Part shown: positions 34,253-47,959 of the stretch, piece after piece | Layout: every line of letters starts with the position of its first letter | Position numbering within the stretch: the first letter of the stretch is position 1 | Assembly (NCBI GenBank): GCA_016806645.1 | Contig: JACSYO010001298.1 | Span: 66,001-130,000, forward strand | Reading direction: 5' to 3' | Source: Ophiodon elongatus | Lineage: Eukaryota; Chordata; Actinopteri; Perciformes; Hexagrammidae | Length of the DNA: 64,000 nt | Made by a program: the position numbers and the translations under genes | Notes under the pieces: model-generated | What the model was told of the DNA's origin: nothing | Database searches by the model: none | Seen by the model: only the letters and a program-made list of their open reading frames with translations

Positions 34253-35193
34253 CAGCGATGCAGGTGTACACACAATATAAACCCAGAAAAGAATAAACCT
34301 TCCCTCCGTATTCTTTCTCAGGAGTCCGATCATTCGTCTGATGATCTGAGCTCCGGAGTCTTCTCCTCCAGCAACAGTCAGACGGACGGACACTTGGAGT
34401 GGTTGGCCTCGGCCAATCAGCCGTCCTCGTACTGCTTCGAAGGTGAGACGGCAGGACTGTAGCACTCAGGTATACGTCTGATATATATATATATATTATA
34501 TATATTATTCACTGCTCCAGGTGTTGACATCTGGATTGAGAACGTCCGGGGCGAGTGTCTGAGGATCCGTGAACGCCGGCAGGTCAAAGTGGGACATGTC
34601 GCCATCGGGATCAGCGATCAGGTAAGAGACGTGAATGATGGTTTCCAGGTATCATCCTACAAACTGTCCCTTTAAAGTCTTAAATTGTATTAACAAGTCT
34701 TGAATGTTTTCTCCTCTAGGGAAAGATATTTTTGCTGGGAACATATTTTAAAGGGTATAAAGGTATACAATTGGTAACTAGTAACTACAGCAGTCAAATA
34801 CATGTGAAAGGTGCAATATTTCCCTTTGAAATATAGTGGAATAGAAGTATAAAGTACCATGAAATTGTAAGTATTTCTACAAAACTAGGAAGAAGCCAAA
34901 GTGATCTAGAACTGGAAACGTTTGGATTTAAATCTGCAAACGTCTGATCAAAGAATAACTACACAAGACTGTGACTGACCCCGTTCAGTAGGAGGTCTGA
35001 TGCCCAGAGTCTCACCTGTGATTGACAGGTGTCGGGGAAAGCCTTCACGCTGGAGACCCTGGACAGGAAGACGGTGTCCTTTGAGCAGGAGATCCGAGAG
35101 TCCTGTCTGTGGCTGCGCTGCGTTCCCGCTCCGGACCGATGTCAGCGCTGGAGGTGGAGGGTCACCGACGGCAAGCTGGAACTACGAGAATGA
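24820..35193 (+). CDS. map3k14: MAP3K14 / NF-kB-inducing kinase (NIK), 14 coding exons, 999 aa
   Basis: Ser/Thr kinase that activates IKK-alpha in the non-canonical NF-kB pathway; cytoplasmic. Exons: 24820-25066, 25938-26013, 27281-28091, 28949-29083, 29225-29354, 29457-29585, 30833-30937, 31539-31702, 31785-31935, 32793-33353, 34108-34211, 34322-34442, 34521-34621, 35029-35193. The phases close exactly. An in-frame TAG lies 24 bases before the ATG. Residues 75-82, VSIVAQAE, match the TRAF3-binding degron of human NIK (ISIIAQAE). A basic patch RKQRRKTRRQ follows. The kinase domain spans about 395-652: NGSYGDV loop, CAAK lysine 422, HLDVK (Asp507), DFG 526-528, APE 556-558 and KVDVWSSCC. An acidic Glu-run region and the C-terminal domain (RRQVKVGHVAIGIS..WRWRV) follow. 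Human NIK is 947 aa. Confidence 0.93.
25205..25395. repeat. tandem hairpin repeat with TTAGCAT-GAT-ATGCTAA cores in map3k14 intron 1
   Basis: Five copies of the near-palindrome TTAGCATGATATGCTAA (one with ATGTTAA) alternate with CTCACAAGTGTGAGTG, itself partly self-complementary. The array can fold as one long compound hairpin. Confidence 0.75.
25645..25845. mobile_element. foldback MITE fragment in map3k14 intron 1
   Basis: The left arm AACATTTTGGGAAATATGCT is mirrored by ..AGAAAGTTAATATTTCCCTA, and ATTCGCCTTCTGGTGGAGAAG by CTTCTCATCTAACTCTCTGCC. It resembles the end of the teleost family whose interior carries the AGCTTAGCATAAAGACTGG word of the 20.2-kb element. Confidence 0.5.
26160..26800 (+). 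mobile_element. interspersed repeat with 73-bp internal tandem array, copy 2
   Basis: This is the same element as 23752-24625 but lacks the GCCATCTTGG segment, so it is internally deleted. About five 73-bp units occupy about 26415-26735. The 3' end GGCTTCACTCGGCAGGTCGC is preserved. Confidence 0.75.
26800..27280 (+). other. end of map3k14 intron 2, unrecognised
   Basis: T/C-rich unique sequence leading to the acceptor GTCTGAATTGCAG at 27280. The frames open here have no recognisable content. Confidence 0.5.
28092..28948 (+). other. map3k14 intron 3
   Basis: No gene is seen. Around 28760-28815 a MITE-like word (TTTACTTGAAGTAAAAGTAC) suggests a small transposon remnant. Confidence 0.45.
28949..31935 (+). 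CDS. map3k14: map3k14: kinase domain exons (4-9)
   Basis: Six exons encode residues about 379-650. The glycine loop reads NGSYGDV where human NIK has GRGSFGEV, and the lysine motif reads CAAKR where human has CAVKK. GAVREG, LPEDLALHYL and GTETHMAPEV are near-identical to NIK. The catalytic loop is HLDVKVDN (human HGDVKADN) with the catalytic Asp and Asn kept. The activation segment starts DFGLS. All residues needed for catalysis are present. Confidence 0.9.
29586..30832 (+). other. map3k14 intron 6
   Basis: It contains a MITE-like fragment near 29650-29700 and mostly unique sequence. The block 30580-30800 is complex and repeat-free and could be a regulatory element; nothing is proven. Confidence 0.4.
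31025..31440 (+). mobile_element. interspersed repeat (GTTCAGTGTGTAGGATTTAG family) in map3k14 intron 7
   Basis: It starts GTTCAGTGTGTAGGATTTAG and contains GTTTGGTTTGTCCGTTCTGG. Both words belong to a non-autonomous DNA element common in spiny-rayed fish. A more decayed copy lies at about 51605-51720. The right end was not identified. Confidence 0.5.
31936..32792 (+). other. map3k14 intron 9
   Basis: AT-rich and without recognised features. The minus-strand open frames are not credible genes. Confidence 0.45.
33354..34107 (+). other. map3k14 intron 10, nothing recognised
   Basis: Unique AT-rich intron sequence. No repeat or RNA gene was seen. Confidence 0.5.
34212..34250 (+). repeat. (GT)n microsatellite at a splice donor of map3k14
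   Basis: The GT run begins at the donor itself: GAGAAG|GTGTGTGTG... So the splice site is embedded in the repeat. Confidence 0.9.
34720..34880 (+). mobile_element. hAT-like MITE fragment in map3k14 intron 13
   Basis: AGGTGCAATATTTCCCTTTG, then AATATAGTGGAATAGAAGTA, then TATAAAGTACCATGAAATTG are words of the MITE family seen at 3091. Confidence 0.5.
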
Positions 35194-35871
35194 GAACAAC
35201 TTTTTTTTTTTATTTGTTTTATTTTTTGCACTAATTTAGTCTTTGATTGCTCTAAAGACACGTGGACGTAAGGATGTGTAGATGTGCTGCTGATGTGACT
35301 GGTAGTATAAATATATGTATAAATATTCAAGGATTCAAGGATCGTTTATTGTCATTATGCAACACAGAGACGCACAACGCAACTCAGTTGGAGCTCGTTT
35401 GCAACACGATAAAAACATGACGAGCAAAACAAAAACAGGACATTCCTGGAGGGCATCTTCTGAAAAACAGTTCTCTGGTCAGATCATATGACCGACATCT
35501 TCACATTAAAGACTCCACATGAGGAAGAACATCGTGCATCAGCTTTGACTGATGTTTGAGCTCCAACATCATGATGTAAACACTCTGCATGCTGAGCATG
35601 CTGGGTAGTGGAGTAGCCTCAAGTCCTAGCTGGGTTAGCTTAGCCTCCATCTCAGCTCTCCTCCCTGGAGCAGTTTGTATATATATATATATCTCTATAT
35701 ATATACATATACATATATATATGTATATGTATATATATAGAGATATATATATAGAGAGAGAGATCTACAGTATATATATATAGATATATATATATATCTA
35801 TATATATATTATTATATATACTTCCCAACCCACAGGGGGTCCCCCATATATATATTATTATTATTTATAAT

Positions 35872-35904
<33 letters not shown>

Positions 35905-36540
35905 TATGATTTATAATTATATGAATATAAATATTAATGTATATATATTATTATTATTTATAATTATATGAATATAAATAATGTGTATATATATTATTAT
36001 TTATATTTATGTATATATTCATTATATACATAACTATAAATAATAATGTTTATTTATGTATGTATACGTTATTATTTATAATTATAATTACATAAATAAT
36101 AATGTATATATATTATTATTATTTATGTATATATTCCATATATACATAAATATAAATAATAATGTATATTTCTTTATTTATGTATACATTATTATTTATA
36201 ATTATATAATAATGAAGTAGGACAGCTGGTGCTTGTTGGTAGGACTTTATGAGTCATGATTTAATGAGTGACATGTGATTTTAAAGCTGATTTTCTCTTT
36301 GTAAAGGTGATTGTTCTATATTTTTATCTTGTATGTAACTTTCAGTACGTCTCTTTGTTTCCTCCGTAATCTGGAAAAGTGTGTCATGTTTCTCGGTGCC
36401 CTTTTAAAATGCCGTTTAGAGTAAAGCTGCTTAAAAACAATGAATAACTGTAATGATACATGAGCCCTCAAGACTTTAATACTTGAACGTTACTGACATT
36501 TTATATCTTAATAAAAAATAAATAACCTTAAAAGTCTTGT
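35194..36540 (+). other. map3k14: 3'UTR of map3k14 and AT-rich repeats
   Basis: After the stop, a repeat-like word (ATCGTTTATTGTCATTATGC, 35342) marks a probable interspersed element. A long AT-dinucleotide and TTATTA-rich tract fills about 35675-36205. AATAAA at 36510-36515 is a possible transcript end; earlier ends are also possible. Confidence 0.45.
35675..36205. repeat. long AT-rich simple repeat tract
   Basis: Mixed TATATA, TTATTATTTATAATTATA and TATGTATA words with local palindromes, e.g. ACATATATATATGT with flanks near 35712. Confidence 0.75.
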
Positions 36541-37704
36541 TTTTCCATCGTCGACCTCCTTCAGGACTCACGAGCTGGTGGAAAAGCCTCTCGACCTACA
36601 GAAGCGTTTACAACATGATAAAGAAAGTCCACGTGACTGCATCACATGGGGAAGCTGAGTTCCACACGTCATCACATCACATGATTCAGACTCACGGTTT
36701 TCAGACGTTTTCATCTCAATTCTCATTATGTCGGCACACGTGGTGGTTTTTAATTGAGAAAGTATGAATTATTACAGATGTTCAGCCCCCTGTGAGGCCT
36801 GAGGTCACGTCTGGGATCTGTTTTGTTATTTCAGGACACTGAAGGGTGTTTATATCCAACAGTTAAATACATTGAGTGGACTTTGTTCTACTCTAAATAT
36901 TTAAATTGTACTATCTTTGACCTGAATATGTAAATAAATCTGTATTTACCCACCAGAGTTTTAGTCCGAGCTTCGTGGGGAAAGTTTACGTCATCATAGG
37001 AAATAAAATGCTTAAAATATAAAAAATGTCTTTTTTTAAATGAGGACTTGTCTTTTGGAGTCTGTTAAAAATTATTTCTGGTGGGAATTTGGACTCAAAC
37101 CCGTAGTATTTCTCAAAATCTGTCTTGTATTTCTCCTTTCAAGTGATGTTTGAAGAATGTGGAGGTCAAGCAGCTCCACCTATAGTTAATATTTAAACAA
37201 GGCCCGCCTTCTTTTAGCGAGAGCTTTACTCTTATTTCCTTTTTTATGGCCATTTCTCCAACTCTAAAACATGATTCTTTATGCGCAGATTAGAATCCTT
37301 CTGCCCCGAGACACAAAACCACCAGGAATCATAATCTAATGGTCCGCGGGGCCTCGAGGCCACCTGGTTACTCTGAAGGCGTCTTTGTTGACTTTCAGCA
37401 GGTGTCCAGTAGCTCGGCTATTGCAGTGTGTCAACACAAGGCATAATGGAGGACTCCTGCCTTGAAACGGCTGACTGAGCAGGAAGAAAGAAAGGACTCA
37501 TTTTAGTTGTGCATTAAAAGTTTGAAGTCAAGTTCATTTTAATTCTACGGCCCAATAAGCTCCACAACCACGCGTTGAGTCTGTGTGAGAACAACAGTTA
37601 TAGAACGGTCCTAAAACAAAGGACGTCAACATGCTGCTAGTCAGCTTGGTGACGATGTGTTTTACAGCTGAGCCGAGAGGTTTTTTAAAGAGTTTATTTA
37701 TCTG

Positions 37705-37736
<32 letters not shown>

Positions 37737-37850
37737 GAAAGAGGATGTTCTCAACACTTAAAGGAAAAACTTCTTCCTTCAGTTCATCAGAAACATTCAA
37801 CATCAAAACATCTGGAGACGAAGTTTTACCTGAAGAGGAAGAAACTAAAG
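36540..37850. other. intergenic stretch map3k14-arf2
   Basis: No gene is seen. The block 37270-37490 is complex and repeat-free. A (GAA)n-type run sits at about 37705-37735. Confidence 0.45.
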
Positions 37851-37857
37851 CTGTCAA

Positions 37858-38612
37858 ATGGAGTAAAAAGTACAACATGTACCTCTGAGATGTAGTACAA
37901 TATGTACCTCTGAGATGTAGTACAATATGTTCCTCTGAGATGTAGTACAGTAAAACGTATATGTACATCTGAGATGTAGTACAGTAAAATGTACAATATG
38001 TACCTTTGAGATGTAGTACAGTAAAAAGTACAACATGTACCTCTGAGATGTAGTACAAAATGTACGAGATGAACAATATGTACCTCTGAGATGTAGTACA
38101 GTAAAAAGTACATATCTACCTCATGTAGTACAGTAAAAAGTACAATATGTACCTCAGATGTAGTACAGTAAAAGTACAATATGTACCTCTGAGATGTAGT
38201 ACAGTAAAAGTACAATATGTACCTCTGAGATGTAGTACAGAAGTAATATGTACCTCTGAGATGTAGTACAGTAAAACGTATATGTACATCTGAGATGTAG
38301 TACAGTAAAATGTACAATATGTACCTTTGAGATGTAGTACAGTAAAAAGTACAACATGTACATCTGAGATGTAGTACAGTAAAAAGTATATGTACTTCTG
38401 AGATGTAGTACAGTAAAAAGTACAATATGTACCTCAGATGTAGTACAGTAAAAAGTACTATATGTACCTCAGAGATGTAGTACAGTAAAAAGTACAATAT
38501 GTACCTTTGAGATGTAGTACAGTAAAAAGTACAACATGTACATCTGAGATGTAGTACAGTAAAAAGTACAATACAACCAAGCACAGTACTCGAGTACCTG
38601 TACTTGGTTCCC
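37858..38612 (+). repeat. satellite expanded from a hAT-like MITE segment (about 36-42 bp units)
   Basis: About 18-20 units of ATGTACCTCTGAGATGTAGT + ACAGTAAAAAGTACA. The unit matches the MITE internal word 'CAATATTTCCCTCTGAGATGTAGT'. The array ends at 38590-38612 with CTCGAGTACCTGTACTTGG, which is MITE right-terminal sequence, so the satellite grew inside one element. Confidence 0.75.
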
Positions 38613-38817
38613 TCCCACCGGCCTCACAGAGACCAGTCGAGTTCCTCCACCTCAAACTGGGAGAAATAAACTGGGAACCCATGTCTGTCATGGCTTCGTG
38701 CAGGAAAACACGGTCATGTTGAAACAAAGTGTTGCCACACGGCTGGAGGCGCTGTGGTCTATTGTATCAATGAACTATGGGGCCCAGACACTAAAACAAC
38801 ACCTCTGTCCACATACC

Positions 38818-38872
38818 TTTGGCCCTCGCAGGCCCTCGCAGGCCCCAATAGGCCCTCATGGGCCTGTGGTGG
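38818..38872 (+). repeat. short GGCCCTCGCA/GGCCCTCATG repeat
   Basis: Four tandem copies of an approximately 11-bp GGCCC(T/C)(C/A)-type word. Confidence 0.6.
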
Positions 38873-39039
38873 AAACTATACATCAGTAACGTTCTCAAGC
38901 TACAGTTATGGTCACGTGTGAGAAACAACCCACTCAAAGTCCAGTCAGTCGGCGGGGTCGTGTTAAAAGCGCTGAATGTTGTGTCTTTTGACCCACTGTG
39001 TGTGGAACTTGAGTGTGTTCGAGTGCGGTTCACTTCCTC

Positions 39040-39800
39040 GACATTTTGTGCGACGTGCACGCCGCGGGCGCGCGCAGGGGGATCAGCCGACGCCGTGATT
39101 GGCCGGCGGGACAACGGGGGGCGGGTCATCGGGGGCGCCAGCCGCGCCGCGATTGGCGCAGGCTGGCGAGTGGGAAGTGGCCGCCCGTACGCCGGTGTCT
39201 GCCCCGGTTGCGCAAGACGCCATTTTGGAGTGACAGTGAAAAGATAACGGAAAGATCGAGAAGCTGTCTTTCTAAAAAAGGTAACAAACCGCTCGAACCC
39301 GCCGTTTTTCCGGCCTGAAAAACGACCCCGTCGCGCCGACCGACTGCCGGCCGCTTGCCAACGGCTCGCTTTCGCGGGCGTTCGAACCGTACGTCACGGT
39401 GTTCTCTGCTGTTACTGTGACGCGGCATTTAGCATGTAGCCGGACGGCGAATGTTAGTTCCCCGTTCTCTCGTTAACCGACGGAATCAAACCAGGCGGTT
39501 TAACGGAAACACGGGATTGTGGTCGGGGGGCAATTAACCGAGCAGGGTTTCGCTTAAAAAAACGTGTCGACGTTAAATGTGTTTTTTCGACGGTTGACGT
39601 TGACGTCAAGCCGTTAGCACGCGAGCTAACGCAAGCTCGCGAGCTAACGAGCCGACAGCATCCGCCCTTCGTGACGCTAATCTGCTTCTCGTTTAAACAA
39701 CCGTTAGACCGGCGACCTGTCAACGGCTGCTAAAGGCTACTAACGGGTTCGCCTGCGGGGTCTCGAGCGTGGCTGCGATGCGGGGGCCTTCGTAGTCGTC
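39040..39800 (+). promoter_or_regulatory. arf2: CpG-island promoter of arf2
   Basis: Dense CpG over about 700 bp, in sharp contrast to its surroundings. Two inverted CCAAT boxes (ATTGG at 39098-39102 and 39152-39156), GC-box-like GGGGGGCGGG (39116-39125) and a YY1-type CGCCATTTT (39219-39227) lie just before the inferred start. This is the classic architecture of a TATA-less housekeeping promoter. Confidence 0.7.
39225..39280 (+). other. arf2: inferred non-coding first exon of arf2
   Basis: It ends at donor CTAAAAAAG|GTAACAAAC (GT at 39281). The next exon starts after the acceptor at 41060 with 10 bases of leader before the ATG. The transcription start is not known. Confidence 0.5.
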
Positions 39801-39958
39801 TCGTGACGGCTCTCACACACACACTCACACACACACACACACACACACACGCACGGGGACGATCTGCCAGCTGGAAGAGGCCTTTTCCTCTCCGGTGACC
39901 ATCCAGTGCATCATTTTCAGGGTTAACACACCATTTGTGTTCCTCACAGGGTTTTATT

Positions 39959-40002
39959 CATGTGTCCTTCTCTCAACTCACTGGTTGAGAGAAGGACACA
40001 TG
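39959..40002. repeat. perfect 19-bp-stem hairpin in arf2 intron 1
   Basis: CATGTGTCCTTCTCTCAAC (39959-39977), loop TCACTG, then the exact reverse complement (39984-40002). It is too short for a typical microRNA precursor. Confidence 0.85.
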
Positions 40003-40164
40003 TTTGTGGGTTTATGGCACAAAAAAAAGCTTAAAAACGGGATTTAAAGTATTTATTTGTAGGAGTTAAATTATGGAACAAGGCTAAAATGAATGGAAGG
40101 ATGTCACTCATTTTGGTTTTCAAAAGGATTGTTTATAGAGCTATTTTTGAGGGTTACAAGTGTC

Positions 40165-40301
40165 ATTTATTTATATATATATATATATATATGTGTGTCT
40201 GTGTATATATTTAGAGTTATTACCTTATTACTTGGTTTTATTTTAAATATTTAAATTCTGTATTTACTGTAGGAAAAAAAATATATATATATTATATATC
40301 T

Positions 40302-40353
<52 letters not shown>

Positions 40354-40446
40354 CTTGAGGGTAACTTGATTGATAATAACTTAGGATAGGAATATATAAG
40401 CATTATGCTTCTGCCTATACCTTTTCAGTCATATTGTATATTAGAT

Positions 40447-40479
<33 letters not shown>

Positions 40480-40535
40480 GCTTTACTCATTGTATTGTAT
40501 GTGGTGACTACTACTATTATTATTATTATTATTAT
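40165..40535. repeat. (AT)n and (TTA)n microsatellites in arf2 intron 1
   Basis: TA runs at about 40170-40192, 40310-40345 and 40450-40480, and (TTA)n at about 40515-40537. Confidence 0.85.
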
Positions 40536-40589
40536 TACTACTAAAATCATCCTTTTACCTATACTCGGTTACAAGTCCTGCATTCAATA

Positions 40590-40925
40590 TCTTCCTTATG
40601 TAAAAGTATTAGCGTGAATATATCAAATACCAAAAGTACTCAGAATGACACATTTAAAATAAGTTATATTACTTGATTTTACTTATTAATGTTTTCAAGA
40701 GTTCACCACTTTAATGTTGGAGCTAATTGTATATACCTAAAATACCTCTGGGTGGCTTAATCACATAGATTATAATATTATATTTGTTTATTTGTATTTT
40801 TTAATGATCTGAATCAGAAAAGTAACCAGTAATTCAAGTTATAAATAAATTCTCAAGTAAATTACAAATACCTTTTAATTTTTGTACCATACATGAGGAA
40901 TGTACTTGGTTATATACCACCACTA
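40590..40925 (+). mobile_element. degraded hAT-like MITE in arf2 intron 1
   Basis: ATACCAAAAGTACTCAG and the right end GTACTTGGTTATATACCACC identify the family. The element is decayed. Confidence 0.5.
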
Positions 40926-41070
40926 TCGACCTGTTTATTTATTTGTGTCATTATGAACTGTGGGTCTCTGACCGGTCCTGATGGGGTCCTGATGGGACAG
41001 TTTCGTCTCCTTTCCTTTCAGCCTGATCTCCTAACCTCGTTTCCTTCTCTACCCTGACAGCTTCGTCACC

Positions 41071-44283
<3,213 letters not shown>

Positions 44284-44602
44284 TCCATTCCACCAGTTTT
44301 TTGATTTATTTCTTTTTTGTTTGTTTGTTGTTTATTTTTTCTGTTTCAACACAGCGGCAGCACCGGACCCAGGCCCCCTCCCCCTCCACCCCCAGCCCCA
44401 CCCCTCTTTACCACCACCACCACCCTTTAGCTCCCATCTAACACCCCCTCCCCCCCACACCCGAAATCTTCAACCCCAGCTCTTTCTTTCAAAAACTTCC
44501 TTCATTCCCTCCCTCCTGCTTTCTGCCCTCGTCAGTACTCTCGGGGCTGTAGCCTGTGCTGCTTGTGTGTGCGTGTGTGCGTGTACCTTGTGTGTTCAGC
44601 GA

Positions 44603-44653
<51 letters not shown>

Positions 44654-45198
44654 TGTGTGAGAAGGCGTCTCTGTGTATGTTGGCTGGGATTGGGAGTAAC
44701 CCTGGCGTGCCTTTTACACACCTCCTGTGGAATCAGCAGTCTGGTTTTCAAGCCCCCTATCTCCATCCACCAAACTCAGCCTCTGCCCCACTCAGCCCCA
44801 CCCCCACCCCCCTCCACCCCCCCTCCAAGTCTTGCACGCCCCCCCTCCTCTCCTCCCCACCCTTACTCTCCAGGGGAAGCATGGTTTTCATACGGCAAAG
44901 AAAGAGCAAGGGTGCAAGCCCCCCCTCCCCCCTCCCCCTCCCCCTCCTCCCTCCCTGTAGTATATATATCTATGTTAACTAGAAATGTTCACCTGATGTA
45001 GACTGAATGCTAAATGTTCATTTTAAATCTCCTTTTTTTGATTTTGAACCCTCAAACCCACCAGTAAGAGATTCAGTAAGTTGCATCTTAACCTGTATCA
45101 GGTCGAAGCAAATCAAAAAAACAGGAAAAAGGACAAAAACAACAACGATAAGAAACGCCCATCCTCGATCATTCTGGTGTCATTTGAAAATCATGCTG

Positions 45199-45233
<35 letters not shown>

Positions 45234-45819
45234 TGGAATATAACAGATTATTCTTAGCAATGGTTCTCCAATGAACACTACCTTTCTCCCCTCCCCACCC
45301 CCCCTCCCCTCCCCTCCCTCCCCTCCCTCCCCCCAGCAGGTGAGACTGTGAAGCACAAAGCAAGCCAACAATTAAAAACTAATTAAATTAGAATCTGAGA
45401 GTATATGCAATTCTTGTGGAAAAAAAATTTTTTTAGGGGAAGCTAACATTTAATTCTCTGGATTAAATTGGATTTTTTTTTTTCGAGTTGACCTTCGGTA
45501 CAATGAATCATTAAAAAAAAAAACACAAAACAAGATGAAGGGCATTTGACGAAGTGCAGCCGGTTAACAGGTGTCCCGATACATTCACAAAGCTTCACGT
45601 GTTATTCCTTTACGAGACGTTACATGTGTTTGTTTGTTTGTTTTCTCTCTGTAACTAGTTTTAGCGTTTCTATTTGTACTTTGACTGCTGAACCAAATGC
45701 ATTTTTGAGCAGTACGACAAATCCTGTAAATGAAAGTAGTGAATCCCGGACGGGCCTGAAGAGGGTTTTTTTCTTTCTCACCAACGTTTGGCAGTTTTAC
45801 TTTGAAAATCTTTTAAGAA

Positions 45820-45825
45820 AATAAA
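45820..45825 (+). terminator. possible proximal polyadenylation signal of arf2
   Basis: AATAAA within GAAAATAAAAGCG. Confidence 0.4.
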
Positions 45826-46109
45826 AGCGCGTGGCGTTCCCGGTCGGGCTGACGGTGAAGGATCGGCACCAAATATGAAGGCTCTCAAACTGTGAACGGG
45901 TCCGCGGCGTCCTTCACGACTGAAAAGACCAACTGATGGAGGAGGGGGAGAAGAAGGGGGGAGGAAGAGGAGGGGGGGGGTGCAGTTAACGGGTCGGGAA
46001 TCCAACAAACGGCGTCGGCGGGGGTTGAGCTGGCACTTCTGTCGAGACTGATTGTAAATCTGTAACGTTCCCCTGTAAACTGTTTCTGTGGGGATTTCCT
46101 GAACACATT

Positions 46110-46115
46110 AATAAA
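46110..46115 (+). terminator. likely distal polyadenylation signal of arf2
   Basis: AATAAA in CATTAATAAACATG. Transposon sequence follows about 230 bases later. Confidence 0.6.
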
Positions 46116-46344
46116 CATGATTTGATCCAACGCTTTACTGTCAAACGCGTTTTTAATCTCGACGATACTTCAAAAAAAATATAAAGATGAAGTTTTTCTT
46201 TACGTGTTTTTCGCCCCCAAAAATTTATTTACAGTTTTATAAAACAACAAAATGGAAAAATGTTTTTAAACGACTCCAAATCTGCAAAGTAACTGAAGTT
46301 ATTAAATATTTGTGAAATAAAAAGTACAATATTAGCTTCTGGTA

Positions 46345-46758
46345 TTAAGTGGTGGAAGAAGTACTTTACTGAAGTAAAAATACCACACTAGAAGTACTCT
46401 GTTCCATGTGAAAGATGTGCATTCAAAACTCTTACTTTGAAAAACAAAAGTACAAAAGTATTAGCTAGTATTATATTATATTAGTATTAACTTAAAGTAC
46501 CAACAATAAAAGTACGTAGAAATTGCAGTATTTCAGAACAATACTTTATTATTATTATTATTGATGCTTCCGGGTAGTTATATTTATAATAACGCATTAA
46601 TATGTTTTGGTTACATTTTGATTTAATCTGAATCTGCAAAGTTACTAATGTTAGTAGATAAAAGTGACCTCTGAGATGTAGTAAACATTTAAATACTCTG
46701 GTAAAGTACCTCGTAATAGTACTTGAGTAAATGTACTTATTTAAATTCCAGTGTAAAA
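46345..46758 (+). mobile_element. hAT-like MITE, both ends recognisable
   Basis: The left end AGTGGTGGAAGAAGTACTTT and the right end GAGTAAATGTACTTATTTAAATTCCAGTG are inverted relatives. It is the best-preserved copy of the family in the window, about 410 bp. Confidence 0.65.
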
Positions 46759-47122
46759 TCTAAATACTCAAAGTTATACTGAGGTACTTCAGTAAATCTA
46801 CTTTAGTTTCTTTTAATATATTTAGTTGTTTCTCTTCGTCCTGCCTGAAACATATGAAGCTGTCAGAGACTAGAATATTGCCTCTAGATTAGAAAGCAGC
46901 AGTTTTATTATTATTATTATTATTATTATTATGTCTGTAAATATTTAAACCTGGTAAACTTGACTCAGAGTGAAACTCGGATGTTAAGTAAAGAAAAACA
47001 AGTTTGTCACCAGATTCAACCACCAGATGGAGACAAGGTGCTCTCAGTACAAATACACATGTACAAATACACTAAATGTACAAATACACCATAATTTAAT
47101 GGTGTTAGTCAAAGCAAAATAC

Positions 47123-47168
47123 AACTCTAAAGTTAGATTTATCATATGATAAATCTAACTTTAGAGTT
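47123..47168. repeat. perfect 46-bp palindrome
   Basis: AACTCTAAAGTTAGATTTAT plus CAT (47123-47145) is followed without a loop by its exact reverse complement (47146-47168), centred on CATATG. Confidence 0.9.
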
Positions 47169-47188
47169 CTACATATGTATTTATGTAC

Positions 47189-47320
<132 letters not shown>

Positions 47321-47524
47321 ATGCATTTGTCTTCATAGCACAATATTATAATATACATTATTCTTAAATGGTAATACATATTATATTATATATAATACAT
47401 ATTATTACAGTACAATACAATACTCTATTATTATCGAGTAATGTATATATATATATATGTATATATGTATACACACTGCGGGGTAGCTTGTCAATTTCAC
47501 TAAATAATATATAATATATTTTAT

Positions 47525-47690
47525 ATTAATCTGAAATTGTAAAGTATCCAGTATGAAGTTTATTACATGAAGTGCAGTACTACAATAGTACAATATATTG
47601 CCTCTGAATGGTAGTGAAGTGGAAGTACTTCGGAAATAAGTAGCTCAGCGCTGTACTCAAGTAAATGTACTCATGTCAAAACAATAGTAC
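47525..47690 (+). mobile_element. hAT-like MITE fragment
   Basis: AGTACAATATATTGCCTCTG, AATGGTAGTGAAGTGGAAGT and CTCAAGTAAATGTACTCATG are words of the same family. Confidence 0.5.
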
Positions 47691-47699
47691 ATGAGAAGA

Positions 47700-47959
47700 A
47701 CATGAACCCGGAAGTTGTACGCACACGCACGCACTGAACTCATTAACCTCCAAACGGCCTCGGTGAAGGAGGTGGGCGTGGTCAGAGCGCACACCTGACG
47801 CACAGGCCCCGCCCACCCCACCCCGCCTCTCCACTCAGGTAATAATTGTTCCCGTCTGTGCTCTCAAAGGCAACACGAGGCTCTGGAGGCATCACCTGTT
47901 GTGACCAACGCGATGGCTGACAGCTGAAAGAGGCCCGACGGACCTCACCAACTTTACAG
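47700..47959 (+). promoter_or_regulatory. grb7: putative grb7 promoter and non-coding first exon
   Basis: A GC-rich block (CCCCGCCCACCCCACCCCGCC, GC-box-like) is followed by a segment ending at donor ACTTTACAG|GTGCGTTTA (GT at 47960). It contains a four-codon upstream frame (ATG at 47912). The next exon in the model starts at 50059. Position and composition only. Confidence 0.4.

Larger units (their letters stand above)
44284..46130 (+). other. arf2: 3'UTR of arf2
   Basis: A long 3'UTR with C-rich stretches (CCCCACCCC-type), (GT)n runs at about 44560-44660, an (ATT)n at about 45198-45230, and two AATAAA signals. C-rich long 3'UTRs are typical of ARF1/3-class mRNAs. Confidence 0.65.

Noticed and set aside
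37826..38584. Minus-strand 252-codon frame rich in YYISEVHIVLFTVLH repeats
   Set aside because: It is the transposon-derived satellite read in reverse; a tandem non-coding repeat explains it.
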